IMG/VR virus record: IMGVR_UViG_3300031974_003820
Span: 1-23,358 of that record
Strand: one strand, 5' to 3'
DNA length: 23,358 bases
DNA from: a virus
Positions 6,588-14,347 of this stretch are shown piece after piece. Under the pieces are notes generated by a model that searched no databases, had not been told where the DNA came from, and worked only from the letters and a program-made list of their open reading frames with translations. A program made the translations under genes and the position numbers. Every line of letters starts with the position of its first letter. Positions within the stretch are counted from its first letter, which is position 1.

Positions 6588-8916
6588 AATTTCACTGACT
6601 GCATTTCTTGGCCTTGATTCTTCAGAAATGAAGAAAGGCGTTTCCGACGCTGAAAACACAGCAAAAAAAGGCGGCGCGGAAATAGGGAAATCTTTGGCGG
6701 CTGGCGTTGCGGTTTTGGGCGCGGCAGCGGCGGCAGCGGCGGCGGCGGCAGCGGCGGCGATTGCCTCATTTGTCAAAAGCTCGATCGGTGAATTTGTTGA
6801 GTTCGAGGAAAAAATGAACGAAGTGTTCACACTGCTTCCCGATCAAAGCCGAGCGGCGGAACGAAAGATGACGGAGGATGCAAAAAACCTCGCGCGAGAG
6901 TTTGGCATTTTACCGAATGAAGTTGTGCCCGCGCTTTACCAAGCAATATCTGCGGGCGTACCAAAGGAAAACGTTTTTGACTTTATGGAAGTCGCCAGCA
7001 AGGCGGCAATCGGCGGCGTGTCCACTGTTGAAACTGCGGTTGATGGATTGTCCACCGCAATGAATACTTACGGTCAAGAAAACTTGAGCGCGAAGGATGC
7101 GGCTGACGCAATGTTTACAGCGGTCAAACTTGGCAAAACAAACTTTGAATTGCTCAGCGGCTCGATGTCAACCGTGTTGCCTGTCGCAAAAGCGATGGGC
7201 GTTGATTTTGATCAAGTCATGGCTGCGGTTGCTACGCTCACAAAACAGGGCGTGCCGACCGCGCAAGCCATGACTCAAATCCGCTCGGCCATGCAAGCCT
7301 TGGGGTCGCCGACAACAAGACAGTCGGAGTATCTGCAACAGCTTGGCGTTGATACTGAGAAGATGAAGGCGGCACTTGCTGGCCCGAATGGCTTGGCTGT
7401 CGCCATGCAAATGATGGAAAAGGCAGCGGCTGGGGATAACGAAAAACTGCGCAAGATGGTTGGCAGTGTTGAAGCGTTGCAAGGCATCCTTGGCGTGACT
7501 GCGCGCGGCGGCCTTATCATGGCCGAGTCAATGGACGCGATGGGCAAGAAAGCTGGCGCGAACGAGGTCGCTTATAATAAAATGAATGAATCCCTCAAGC
7601 GCACCTTTGAGGCACTCAAGGCAACAGTGAGCGTCGGCCTCACCAATGCGGGTGCGGCGTTCTCGCGTTTATTAATTGCGATGGGGCCAGCGTTGCAAAG
7701 ATTGGCCGACGCATTTGCTGATCTCGATTGGTCGTCTATTAGGATGGCCATGACAAATCTTGGCAAGACGATTGCGCCGACTCTCGGAAGGCTTGCCGAG
7801 GCACTTGGCGGATTGCTTCAAGATTTAGTCAACGTCGGCGGCGGAACCGATAGGCTTGGCGATACTATCGTTGAAGTTTTGGAGGCACTTATTTCAGCGA
7901 CCGAAGTAATAAGGATCACCTTGCTATTAGTCACCGAACTAAACAAGCTGCTCGGAAAAACAGGGGAGGAGGGGACGCAAGCTGTTGGGTCTATTACGGA
8001 AGGGATGAAGGGATTGCTTAATCCGGCAACAATGTTTTTCGACATCTTGAAAAAAATATTGGATGCGTTCGGAACCTTTGGCCCAGCTATTCGCGCGGCA
8101 TTCACTGGCGACGTTTTCAAATTTGTTGGCGAGCTTGAAAAGCTGCTAATGAAACTGGCAACCATTGTAGAAAAGATTCCTATGGTTGGAAAGGATGCTG
8201 CCGAGTCAATAAGAGCAGGGGCGAAGGGCATCGGAAAAATGGGCGAAGAGTTTAGAAAGATTGAGGAGCAAGCCGCAAACAAAAACAAACAGAGGGAACC
8301 CAAGCCAACAGGGCCAAGTTTTATTGATCAAATGCTTGCGAAGAAAAGGGAAGAGGAGGCGAAGAAACTTGAAGAAAACCGCAAGGCATTGTTTGCGCTA
8401 ACGAAAAAACCTTTTTGGCTAACCGCAACAGTCGAAGATTTTAGAAAAGTAAACGAGGACATCTTGAAAAAAGCAAAGATTGCTTTGGAGGGTCAAACGA
8501 TCGGCCCGTTGAAAGACCTAAAGATTGGGTCAAAGGTCAGAACACGCGCGGAAATAATCGCGGCAACAGGGATGACGCCGGAGCAAATTGCAGCAACCAA
8601 GAGGACGATAAGCATCGGAGAGGGCAAGCGATTTGATGAAAGACTTTCCGATATGTTTAGCAAATTTGAAAGTGCATTGAAGGCAAGAACGACGCAAATC
8701 GCAACCCGCCCGACCGTTTCAAGTATTTTGCCAATGCCGCAAACGGGCCAGCCCATTGCGCGCCCAGTCGGAACAGCGAAACCCCCAACGGTCAGAGTTG
8801 ACGCAAACGATATGCTCAAAAAAATGAACACGTTTTATGGCACGGCAATCAAAGACATACAGAAAAGTTTGCGCTCGATTGACAACAGCTTGAAAGGTAA
8901 GTTTGTAAACCAGTAA
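6577..8916 (+). CDS. Tail tape measure protein
   Basis: The 779-aa protein sets tail length and is expelled during DNA injection. Residues about 85-330 carry the TP901-type core: NLAREFGILPNEVVPALYQAISAG, 'AAIGGVSTVETAVDGLSTAMNTYG', a conserved 'D-A-M-F-T-A-V-K-L-G-K-T-N-F-E-L-L' stretch, and 'TLTKQGVPTAQAMTQIRSAM'. Residues 40-66 are hydrophobic and include 13 consecutive alanines (49-61). The middle has further hydrophobic helices and the C-terminal third is charged and Lys/Glu-rich. At about 1.5 angstrom per residue the tail would be near 115 nm. AAGGAG (6563-6568) precedes the ATG by 8 nt. No peptidase or lysozyme motif is visible. Confidence 0.93.
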   Translation: MASKISLTAFLGLDSSEMKKGVSDAENTAKKGGAEIGKSLAAGVAVLGAAAAAAAAAAAAAIASFVKSSIGEFVEFEEKMNEVFTLLPDQSRAAERKMTEDAKNLAREFGILPNEVVPALYQAISAGVPKENVFDFMEVASKAAIGGVSTVETAVDGLSTAMNTYGQENLSAKDAADAMFTAVKLGKTNFELLSGSMSTVLPVAKAMGVDFDQVMAAVATLTKQGVPTAQAMTQIRSAMQALGSPTTRQSEYLQQLGVDTEKMKAALAGPNGLAVAMQMMEKAAAGDNEKLRKMVGSVEALQGILGVTARGGLIMAESMDAMGKKAGANEVAYNKMNESLKRTFEALKATVSVGLTNAGAAFSRLLIAMGPALQRLADAFADLDWSSIRMAMTNLGKTIAPTLGRLAEALGGLLQDLVNVGGGTDRLGDTIVEVLEALISATEVIRITLLLVTELNKLLGKTGEEGTQAVGSITEGMKGLLNPATMFFDILKKILDAFGTFGPAIRAAFTGDVFKFVGELEKLLMKLATIVEKIPMVGKDAAESIRAGAKGIGKMGEEFRKIEEQAANKNKQREPKPTGPSFIDQMLAKKREEEAKKLEENRKALFALTKKPFWLTATVEDFRKVNEDILKKAKIALEGQTIGPLKDLKIGSKVRTRAEIIAATGMTPEQIAATKRTISIGEGKRFDERLSDMFSKFESALKARTTQIATRPTVSSILPMPQTGQPIARPVGTAKPPTVRVDANDMLKKMNTFYGTAIKDIQKSLRSIDNSLKGKFVNQ
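6721..6759 (+). repeat. GCG/GCA triplet repeat coding poly-alanine
   Basis: Thirteen consecutive alanine codons, only GCG and GCA, inside the tape measure gene. This is a short trinucleotide tract that could change length by slippage. Confidence 0.9.
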
Positions 8917-8925
8917 GGGGAAACC

Positions 8926-9567
8926 ATGCCAAGAAACGACGACGCACCAAATACCGGATGGCAAACCGCTGTTGAAGTTTCCAGCGTGCCAAGAATCTTG
9001 ACGCCGTTCTCAGGCATTGGAGACACGACCGCGAAAATATATGAGCGTGATTTTGTGCAAAACGGCGACTACTGGACGCCCCTCGCGCTTGATACTGCTG
9101 ACAGTGTTTTCACAAGCGCATTCCTTATTGAAGAAACGCAGCCGCAACAATTTGGCAATGGGCTTGTGAAATGGACTCGACGTTTTGGAACAGTGCCCAG
9201 CACGTTTTCACATTATAGCGCGGAGCAGTTCACCTTTTTCGGATACTATGACAGCTATGAAACAAACACCAGTTATCGCGACCCCTACCCGCGCGCAACT
9301 GTCACCGAAATCACAAACACCTTTATCAAGTCAGCCGATCCAGAAACCGATTTTCCTTTTGCCTCCGGAGATCAAAAGCTGTTAAGCGAAAACGATCGCG
9401 GCGAATTTGTGACCTACGTTGACGCGAACACAACGCCGACAATCTCAACTTATCAAGGATATGTTTCGGCCAACACTCAAATAGTGATCCGTGACCCGAT
9501 GATTGAAAGGTGTTACGGAAGCGGGAACATTTGGCGAAAACAGGTTTTTAAAGCGGAGGCTCAATAA
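8926..9567 (+). CDS. Unknown structural protein between tape measure and tail fibre
   Basis: The 213-aa protein has no recognised family. AGGGGA (8917-8922) precedes the ATG. It is rich in aromatic residues and in Thr/Asn, without a signal peptide or membrane segment, and appears beta-rich: 'FVQNGDYWTPLALDT', 'LVKWTRRFGTVPSTFSHYSAEQFTFFGYYDSYE' and 'EFVTYVDANTTPTISTYQGYV'. It is the only gene between the tape measure and the fibre, so it is a candidate for the distal tail or the fibre attachment site. That role is inferred from position only. Confidence 0.6.
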   Translation: MPRNDDAPNTGWQTAVEVSSVPRILTPFSGIGDTTAKIYERDFVQNGDYWTPLALDTADSVFTSAFLIEETQPQQFGNGLVKWTRRFGTVPSTFSHYSAEQFTFFGYYDSYETNTSYRDPYPRATVTEITNTFIKSADPETDFPFASGDQKLLSENDRGEFVTYVDANTTPTISTYQGYVSANTQIVIRDPMIERCYGSGNIWRKQVFKAEAQ

Positions 9568-9568
9568 A

Positions 9569-11524
9569 ATGCCCGTTCAAAATTTTTCTGGCTTATCGTC
9601 GCGCACAAACGAAGGTTATAAATTCGGCGGCACTTTTGCGTTGGGCACGACGCCGACCTTGCTGGACAACACCGAGGCGCGGCGCGTTAAATGGTTTATT
9701 GAAAACATGGTGTTCAGGTCAGCGTTTGAAATTAACGTTGGCACTCCAGCGACCAACCAATTCCTTGCAGACTTTTCAAACGGCGAGGCGGTCAAGTGGC
9801 GGCTCGATCTTCAAACAGCTTTACGTTACGACCGCGAGCCAAGGCTGGGCGCAAACCTAGACTTGCGCGGGCACGACATACTTTTCCGCGAGCTTTCGCG
9901 ACTGGTTCAATGGGGCGCAAATGGTTTTCAATTTCACCCGCAAAACTATCCAGCCAACACGGACGCCGATTTGCGCGTGATCCTCAAGTTGTTCGCGTGG
10001 GATTCTGACAACCCTTATCACGTCGGTTTCAAAACTGCATCGGCAAGCGACTTGGCGGGGAGCGGATCACTTGACGCGGACAATGGGATTGTGTGGACGT
10101 TGCCGCACGAGGACGGCACGAGCGGGCAAGTGCTGCAAACGGACGGCAGCCGAATCTTGTCTTGGGTGGACGGCGGCAGCGGTCAAAACTTTGGTATTAT
10201 TTCAGTCGCAGGGCAAAACGATGTTGAGGCAGATCAGAGCAAGGACACGTTGACGCTGATCGCTGGCACTGGCATCAGCTTGACAACAGACGCCGCAGCG
10301 GATTCGGTAACGATTACAAACACCGACTATGGCGGCGGCACGCTTACGGTTACGGAGCAAGACGGCGCGCCCAGCGTTTCAAATGTCACGACAATAAAAT
10401 TTGACAACGGCACGGTGACAGATGACGGCAGCGGGGTTGTCTCTGTTACTAATTCAGGCGGCGGCGGTTCGTTTCCGATTACAGGTTCCGAGGATGAAAT
10501 TGTTACTTTAGACGCAAGCGGAAATCCGCAAAGATCGCAGGGGGTCGAATCCCACGGCAACAGTGGGCTGGGAGACAAATACCTAGAGTTTGTTGATCTG
10601 ACTAATGAGCTTCATTATTTCGTTGGCAAAAATACCTCTCAACATTCCGGCAGTGATGGAATTGGATTTACGTCGACAGATAACAGCGGAATGATCGGCG
10701 AGTTTTATGCGGGGGCATCAGTTCTTGGCGATTATAACACGTTTTCAGTTGGTCATTCAATTCATACAATGGCCAGCTCGGAACAGACCGCATTCAACAA
10801 CAAGAACGCTCTTGATGTTTACGGTCGAATAACAATACGAGGCGCAGACCCAGCAAGTAATGATTATGTTTACGCACAAATCATAAACCCAGATACCACG
10901 GGTGCGGCGGGGGTTTTCAGATTGCCAAACAATGACGTGAAAACATTCGGCAGGTGCGCGGTTGTGGATACCATCGACACGAGCGGAAACAAACAAGTGG
11001 AGTGGGCGGATGTGCTCTTGTCTGGCGGCTCAATATCTAGCACTTCCGGAAATTATTCATCCGGTCTACATATTGAATGCAGCGATACAACCAATACAGT
11101 CGCAACAATGGAGAACGGCTACAAAGTAAAATTTGTTAGCGGCACAGATATTAGTTGCACACTTACAAATCAAGCCGACGGTGTTGGAAACCAGATTTGG
11201 GAAGTGGGTATTGGTTACACTGGTGGAGCTAGTGATGAAAGGCTGAAAGAAAATATCAAACCTCTGAAGGGGGCGGCGGAAAAAGTGGCCGCACTGCGCG
11301 CTGTCGAATTTGATTGGTCTGACGAAAAGGAAAAGGAAAGAACAGGCAACACGCATGACTTTGGTTTTGTAGCGCAAGAGGTTGAAAAGGTGATTCCTGA
11401 GTTAGTACGAGAAAGGAGTGACGGAATGAAAACATTAAATTATAGCGGCGTTGTTCCCTTGCTTTTAGACGTGATTCAGGATTTAACAAAGCGTATTGAA
11501 CGCCTAGAAGCTCAGGCCCAATGA
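9569..11524 (+). CDS. Tail fibre with C-terminal S74 self-cleaving chaperone domain
   Basis: The 651-aa protein starts at ATG 9569, chosen over an in-frame GTG upstream because GGAGG (9555-9559) precedes it and it begins just after the previous stop. Residues about 1-170 are probably the virion-binding part (RRVKWFIENMVFRSAFEINV, LFRELSRLVQWGANGFQF). The middle holds fibre modules such as 'ISVAGQNDVEADQSKDTL', 'LIAGTGISLTTDAAADSV' and Gly/Ser-rich linkers. Residues 555-651 are an S74 intramolecular chaperone: SDERLKENI at 555-563, then FGFVAQEVE and a C-terminal trimeric coiled coil. In that family cleavage occurs just before the Ser, with a Ser-Lys dyad, here Ser555 and Lys560. The released piece would be 97 aa. 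Likely the receptor-binding fibre. Confidence 0.88.
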   Translation: MPVQNFSGLSSRTNEGYKFGGTFALGTTPTLLDNTEARRVKWFIENMVFRSAFEINVGTPATNQFLADFSNGEAVKWRLDLQTALRYDREPRLGANLDLRGHDILFRELSRLVQWGANGFQFHPQNYPANTDADLRVILKLFAWDSDNPYHVGFKTASASDLAGSGSLDADNGIVWTLPHEDGTSGQVLQTDGSRILSWVDGGSGQNFGIISVAGQNDVEADQSKDTLTLIAGTGISLTTDAAADSVTITNTDYGGGTLTVTEQDGAPSVSNVTTIKFDNGTVTDDGSGVVSVTNSGGGGSFPITGSEDEIVTLDASGNPQRSQGVESHGNSGLGDKYLEFVDLTNELHYFVGKNTSQHSGSDGIGFTSTDNSGMIGEFYAGASVLGDYNTFSVGHSIHTMASSEQTAFNNKNALDVYGRITIRGADPASNDYVYAQIINPDTTGAAGVFRLPNNDVKTFGRCAVVDTIDTSGNKQVEWADVLLSGGSISSTSGNYSSGLHIECSDTTNTVATMENGYKVKFVSGTDISCTLTNQADGVGNQIWEVGIGYTGGASDERLKENIKPLKGAAEKVAALRAVEFDWSDEKEKERTGNTHDFGFVAQEVEKVIPELVRERSDGMKTLNYSGVVPLLLDVIQDLTKRIERLEAQAQ

Positions 11525-12621
11525 AACACCCAAACCCGAAACTGTTTGTTGTCATTCTTGGCGACCTTGGAGAGCGTTGCTTTAACTCTTTAGATTCACG
11601 CTTTCCCGCGCTCCAGAATGGCGCACAAGCGTTTTTGTTTGTCTCCGCTAGTGGGAATATGGTTGACATCTTAAACTCCTCACAGTGGGCCTCTCATCGC
11701 GGGCAAGAGCATCTGACCGCGTGCTTTGATTGTGGTGACGAATCGGTTGCGCTGGGCGCGGCTTGCACGGTCGCTCGGCCTTTCACAAGTCGGGGTTATG
11801 AAATCGAGCCTGTATGGATTAGGGGCAAGATTGAAAAGCCAAAGCGCATCAAATCCTTTTCTGTTGTCGCCACTCAAGAGGTCGCGCAAGAGGCCGCGAT
11901 TTTGATCGCATCGCTGCGAACATTCCACGCCGACCCGATTTTTGTTTTCTGCGATGCGGAAGCAAAGGCGTTGATCAAGTCGCACAATTTTGACGGCGTA
12001 GAGTTCAAGACCGAGGCCGACGAAAAGACACTGGCCGCACACAGCGACCGCTTGGCTGGCAAGGTCGCAGCCAAAAACAGCTTTCACCGAGTTGATTGCA
12101 TCGCTGCAAAAATGGACGCTTGGCAATGGGCGATTGATGAAGCGGGCGCGAGTCTATTCCTCGACGCTGACATTGTTGCAGTTTCAAACCTCAACGGCGG
12201 AATGCGCGGCGAGGTTATGCTTTCGCCCCATTATCACGGCGGACCGAAGCTGGAGGCGGCGCGCGACTTTGGCATTTTCAATGCGGGGTATGTTTGGAGT
12301 GATCAACCGGACGCGCCGAAAATTTGGCGCGAAATCTACGAGGGCAAGTCTAGGTTTTTCGAGCAGGAGGGCATGACACTTTTTGCGCAGCACTTTGATG
12401 TCAGCTTTTACTCTCCCGATCACAACGTTGGGTTTTGGCGTTGCCCCGATTTTGATTTGAACGTGCGAAGCTGGCACGCGCATATGACTGACGCCCTCGA
12501 CGAAAAAGCAAACAACGGGTTGCGCGTCAAATACCAAGAACACCGCAAGCGCGTTTTTGATTGGCTTGAATATCAAGGGCGCGACGATCTAATTGATTTT
12601 ATTGAATGCGTGAAAAAATAA
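11521..12621 (+). CDS. Glycosyltransferase, GT-A fold with DxD motif
   Basis: The 366-aa protein overlaps the fibre stop (ATGA). Its N-terminal ~110 residues are unassigned (FVVILGDLGERCFNSLDSRF). Residues about 110-330 look like a nucleotide-sugar transferase of the GT8/Nucleotid_trans type: FSVVATQEVAQEAAILIASL with PIFVFCDAEA (Rossmann-like strands), then SLFLDADIVAV with Asp215-Ala-Asp217 as the metal/nucleotide-binding DxD, then GIFNAGYVW (251-259), the usual acceptor-side 'F-N-A/S-G' motif. There is no signal peptide. It is translationally linked to the fibre upstream and a sulfotransferase downstream. Donor and acceptor cannot be read from sequence; fibre, virion or host surface glycan are possible. 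Confidence 0.75.
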   Translation: MKHPNPKLFVVILGDLGERCFNSLDSRFPALQNGAQAFLFVSASGNMVDILNSSQWASHRGQEHLTACFDCGDESVALGAACTVARPFTSRGYEIEPVWIRGKIEKPKRIKSFSVVATQEVAQEAAILIASLRTFHADPIFVFCDAEAKALIKSHNFDGVEFKTEADEKTLAAHSDRLAGKVAAKNSFHRVDCIAAKMDAWQWAIDEAGASLFLDADIVAVSNLNGGMRGEVMLSPHYHGGPKLEAARDFGIFNAGYVWSDQPDAPKIWREIYEGKSRFFEQEGMTLFAQHFDVSFYSPDHNVGFWRCPDFDLNVRSWHAHMTDALDEKANNGLRVKYQEHRKRVFDWLEYQGRDDLIDFIECVKK

Positions 12622-13307
12622 TCTTTTGCCATTACGGAAAAGCGGGCGGCACTTGGGTCAATGAATATTTGTCTTTGATGTTGCGCCGCGAAGGCTATGC
12701 AATTCGAAACTCGTTTTACATGGGTTTAGGCAGAGACTTTACCGAGGACGAAGTGATGCACGTTGCGGATACCTGCGAAGGCTTCAAGACGTACATACAC
12801 CAACAGCATCTTTCGGTCACAAGTAAAGCCTTAGCGCACCTCAAGAGCAAAGGCTTTTGGTCGTTCATGTTTTTGCGCCCGCCTGAAGATGTCATTTGTT
12901 CAATTTATTTTTGGGCGTTGCGAAAGATTGAGGACGGGCAACCTTGCCCGATTGGCCCACACATAAACCCAACCAAAATCGACCTTGGCGATTTCTTTGA
13001 GGAGGTCGCGAAGAATCAAAAAGCACTTTGGGCATTGCCGCCTTGGGTGAATCAAGTTGATAATGTGGCGATGATTTCAGATAATAATTTCAGGGCATTC
13101 TTGCGCCAGCATTTCGAGCATGAATACAACCCCGACAAATACGACATGAAGGAGCGGCACATGAACAGATCAAACAATGAAGGCTTTGCGGAGTACGCAA
13201 GGCAAGGGCGCATTACATTGGCGCAGCAATCCGCCCTTGTGGGGTCGGATGAGTTTGCGGATTTTTCAAACCTAGCGAGGAGGCTGGGACATCGAAGGGA
13301 ATGGTGA
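12606..13307 (+). CDS. Sulfotransferase-family protein (PAPS-dependent type)
   Basis: The 233-aa protein overlaps the glycosyltransferase by 16 nt. The N-terminus FCHYGKAGGTWVNEYL (Lys12, Gly14-Gly15-Thr16) matches the 5'-phosphosulfate loop of sulfotransferases (K-x-G-G-T/S). FLRPPEDVICSIYFW has Arg91 and Ser99 in the R-x-P-x-D-x-x-x-S spacing of the 3'-phosphate-binding motif. Both are in the expected order and about 80 residues apart. His65/His68 (YIHQQHLS) could supply a catalytic base. The length is typical of small bacterial Sulfotransfer-type enzymes. There is no signal peptide, so it would act in the cytoplasm with host PAPS. Together with the preceding gene it suggests building a sulfated sugar. 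No Shine-Dalgarno; start is coupled. Confidence 0.8.
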   Translation: MREKIIFCHYGKAGGTWVNEYLSLMLRREGYAIRNSFYMGLGRDFTEDEVMHVADTCEGFKTYIHQQHLSVTSKALAHLKSKGFWSFMFLRPPEDVICSIYFWALRKIEDGQPCPIGPHINPTKIDLGDFFEEVAKNQKALWALPPWVNQVDNVAMISDNNFRAFLRQHFEHEYNPDKYDMKERHMNRSNNEGFAEYARQGRITLAQQSALVGSDEFADFSNLARRLGHRREW

Positions 13308-13519
13308 TGGATTTAGCAAGCATTATGCAAGCGGGCTTTGCGATAGCGATCGCGGTGGGTGGGTTTTTCTTTCGGCGAATACAAAGCACGATTGACGACC
13401 AAGCGCGCCGCTTGATCGGCCTTGAAATCAAGGTTGCGCGGCAGGAACAACAAACCGAAAACTTGATTGACAGATTGGATCGAATAGAGCAAAAGATTGA
13501 CCAACTACTTAAAACGTGA
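13307..13519 (+). CDS. Small membrane protein with one TM segment and coiled coil (lysis cassette)
   Basis: The start ATG 13307 overlaps the sulfotransferase stop (TGATG) and has AAGGGA 6 nt upstream; ATG 13301, two codons earlier, is possible but badly placed. The 70-aa product has an N-terminal membrane helix (SIMQAGFAIAIAVGGFFF) followed by arginines and a long amphipathic coiled coil (QQTENLIDRLDRIEQKIDQLL). This N-TM/C-coil layout is common for small proteins beside holin genes of Gram-negative phages. It may be a holin accessory or i-spanin-like protein; exact role not assigned. Confidence 0.65.
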   Translation: MDLASIMQAGFAIAIAVGGFFFRRIQSTIDDQARRLIGLEIKVARQEQQTENLIDRLDRIEQKIDQLLKT

Positions 13520-13710
13520 GCTTTGACCCCATCAACGCAAGTGCTGGCTTTTTGGTCGGCGTGACATTGACCGCCCTGTTGTTTTTGCTCTTTGGAATGC
13601 TCACGCATTTCTATCAACTGGCGGATCAAGTTCAGGACATTATCGAGCAAGTGAAAGGTGAAGCTGATGACCCCGCAGGAGATCAAGAAAATGGAACAAC
13701 CGAAAAATGA
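13516..13710 (+). CDS. Small single-TM protein with acidic tail (lysis cassette)
   Basis: GTG at 13516 overlaps the previous stop (GTGA). The 64-aa product has one strong membrane helix (FLVGVTLTALLFLLFGML), a helical linker (YQLADQVQDIIEQVKG) and an acidic hydrophilic tail. N-in/C-out or the reverse cannot be told. The size and place suggest a holin, antiholin or inner-membrane spanin component. No family recognised. Confidence 0.6.
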   Translation: MSFDPINASAGFLVGVTLTALLFLLFGMLTHFYQLADQVQDIIEQVKGEADDPAGDQENGTTEK

Positions 13711-13927
13711 CCCCTCGCGCAAAGGCGCATTCACAAGCGAATTTATTTTTGCAATCCTTTCGTGCGCGATGACGCTCGCAATTGTTGGCGGATGGGTAGA
13801 CCCTGAAGGCGGCGCAAGCATGACCGACAAAATCGCCGCAATCGTTGGCGTTGCCCTGACAAGCTGCGGCTACACTTACGGACGCAGCGCGATCAAGCGC
13901 GAGCAAATCAAGGCCGACGCTGAATGA
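13691..13927 (+). CDS. Putative holin (two hydrophobic segments, 78 aa)
   Basis: ATG 13691 is preferred because AGGAGA (13677-13682) is 8 nt upstream; upstream in-frame starts at 13658 and 13667 lack one. The product has two hydrophobic helices (EFIFAILSCAMTLAIVGGWV and IAAIVGVALTSCGYTYG), a short loop with DPEGGAS, and a charged C-terminus (KREQIKADAE). This hairpin with a basic tail is a usual phage holin layout. It overlaps the preceding gene by 20 nt and the next by 4 (ATGA). Confidence 0.65.
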   Translation: MEQPKNDPSRKGAFTSEFIFAILSCAMTLAIVGGWVDPEGGASMTDKIAAIVGVALTSCGYTYGRSAIKREQIKADAE

Positions 13928-14073
13928 AATTGCTTGCCGCTTTTTTTGATTCACTGCTGAAGCATTTGACTCGATTATTGCGGCAAGACAAATCTGCAAC
14001 AGATGCGACCACTCCTGAAGATATGCGCCGCCGCTGGGATAATCATGTGCGCGACAGCTTGCGGGACGACTAA
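13924..14073 (+). CDS. 49-aa amphipathic protein, i-spanin-like candidate
   Basis: ATG 13924 overlaps the holin stop (ATGA). The product begins MKLLAAFFDSLLKHLTRLLRQ, a short hydrophobic to amphipathic helix, and continues with a charged region (PEDMRRRWDNHVRDSLRDD). The following lipoprotein gene starts inside it in another frame, the architecture of Rz/Rz1 spanin pairs. It is shorter than known i-spanins (about 100-150 aa), so the spanin role is a guess from context. Confidence 0.5.
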   Translation: MKLLAAFFDSLLKHLTRLLRQDKSATDATTPEDMRRRWDNHVRDSLRDD

Positions 14074-14230
14074 AGTTGTTTTTGTCGATACGCAAGCCGA
14101 CCTTGTGAGACTCGGCCCAGACGTGCGCGGCACGGTGTACGTCAACCGTGGCGGCGAATGGATTAAATCAAAAAACAAAGTGACCCTACCCGAAGGCTGG
14201 ATTGCTGGCCCCTTACCAAAAAATGATTAA
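14003..14230 (+). CDS. Small lipoprotein, o-spanin-like candidate
   Basis: The 75-aa product has a signal peptide (MRPLLKICAAAGIIMCATAC) with Cys20 as the probable lipidated residue (ATAC-G; the -3 residue Ala is unusual). The mature part, GTTKVVFVDTQADLVRLGPDVRG to VTLPEGWIAGPLP, matches a small phage lipoprotein type I have seen beside holins of proteobacterial phages. It starts in another frame inside the preceding 49-aa gene. Rz1-type proteins are outer-membrane lipoproteins that help disrupt the outer membrane; this one is less Pro-rich than Rz1, so the function is inferred. Confidence 0.65.
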   Translation: MRPLLKICAAAGIIMCATACGTTKVVFVDTQADLVRLGPDVRGTVYVNRGGEWIKSKNKVTLPEGWIAGPLPKND

Positions 14231-14327
14231 GTTTCTGACCTATTGCTTTTGTCTACTTGTTCCGGCCTCATTTCTCGCGGGCTTGATCGCAAGCGCGATC
14301 TTGCTGTGGCGCGCCGTTCTTAATTAG
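14223..14327 (+). CDS. 34-aa single-TM microprotein
   Basis: ATG 14223 lies inside the end of the lipoprotein gene. The product is almost entirely a membrane helix (FLTYCFCLLVPASFLAGLIASAILLW) with a short N-terminus containing one Lys and a short C-terminus. It stops at TAG 14325-14327. The overlap with the lysis cassette supports it being real; no Shine-Dalgarno is seen. Function unknown. Confidence 0.4.
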   Translation: MIKFLTYCFCLLVPASFLAGLIASAILLWRAVLN

Positions 14328-14347
14328 GACAAACCGCCCAAGGGTGG

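Noticed and set aside
7818-8303. 161-aa minus-strand open frame, Ser/Pro-rich
   Set aside because: Shadow of the tape measure gene, which has clear homology and codon use on the + strand.
10540-10556. tRNA T-arm-like GGGGTCGAATCCC
   Set aside because: The loop is too short, no acceptor or anticodon arms fit around it, and it lies within the tail fibre coding sequence.
121-13353. HIP1 octamers (GCGATCGC) at 121, 418 and 13346, as in cyanobacteria
   Set aside because: Three copies in 23 kb is more than chance alone but far below cyanobacterial density, and all lie in coding sequence; not enough to suggest a cyanobacterial host.
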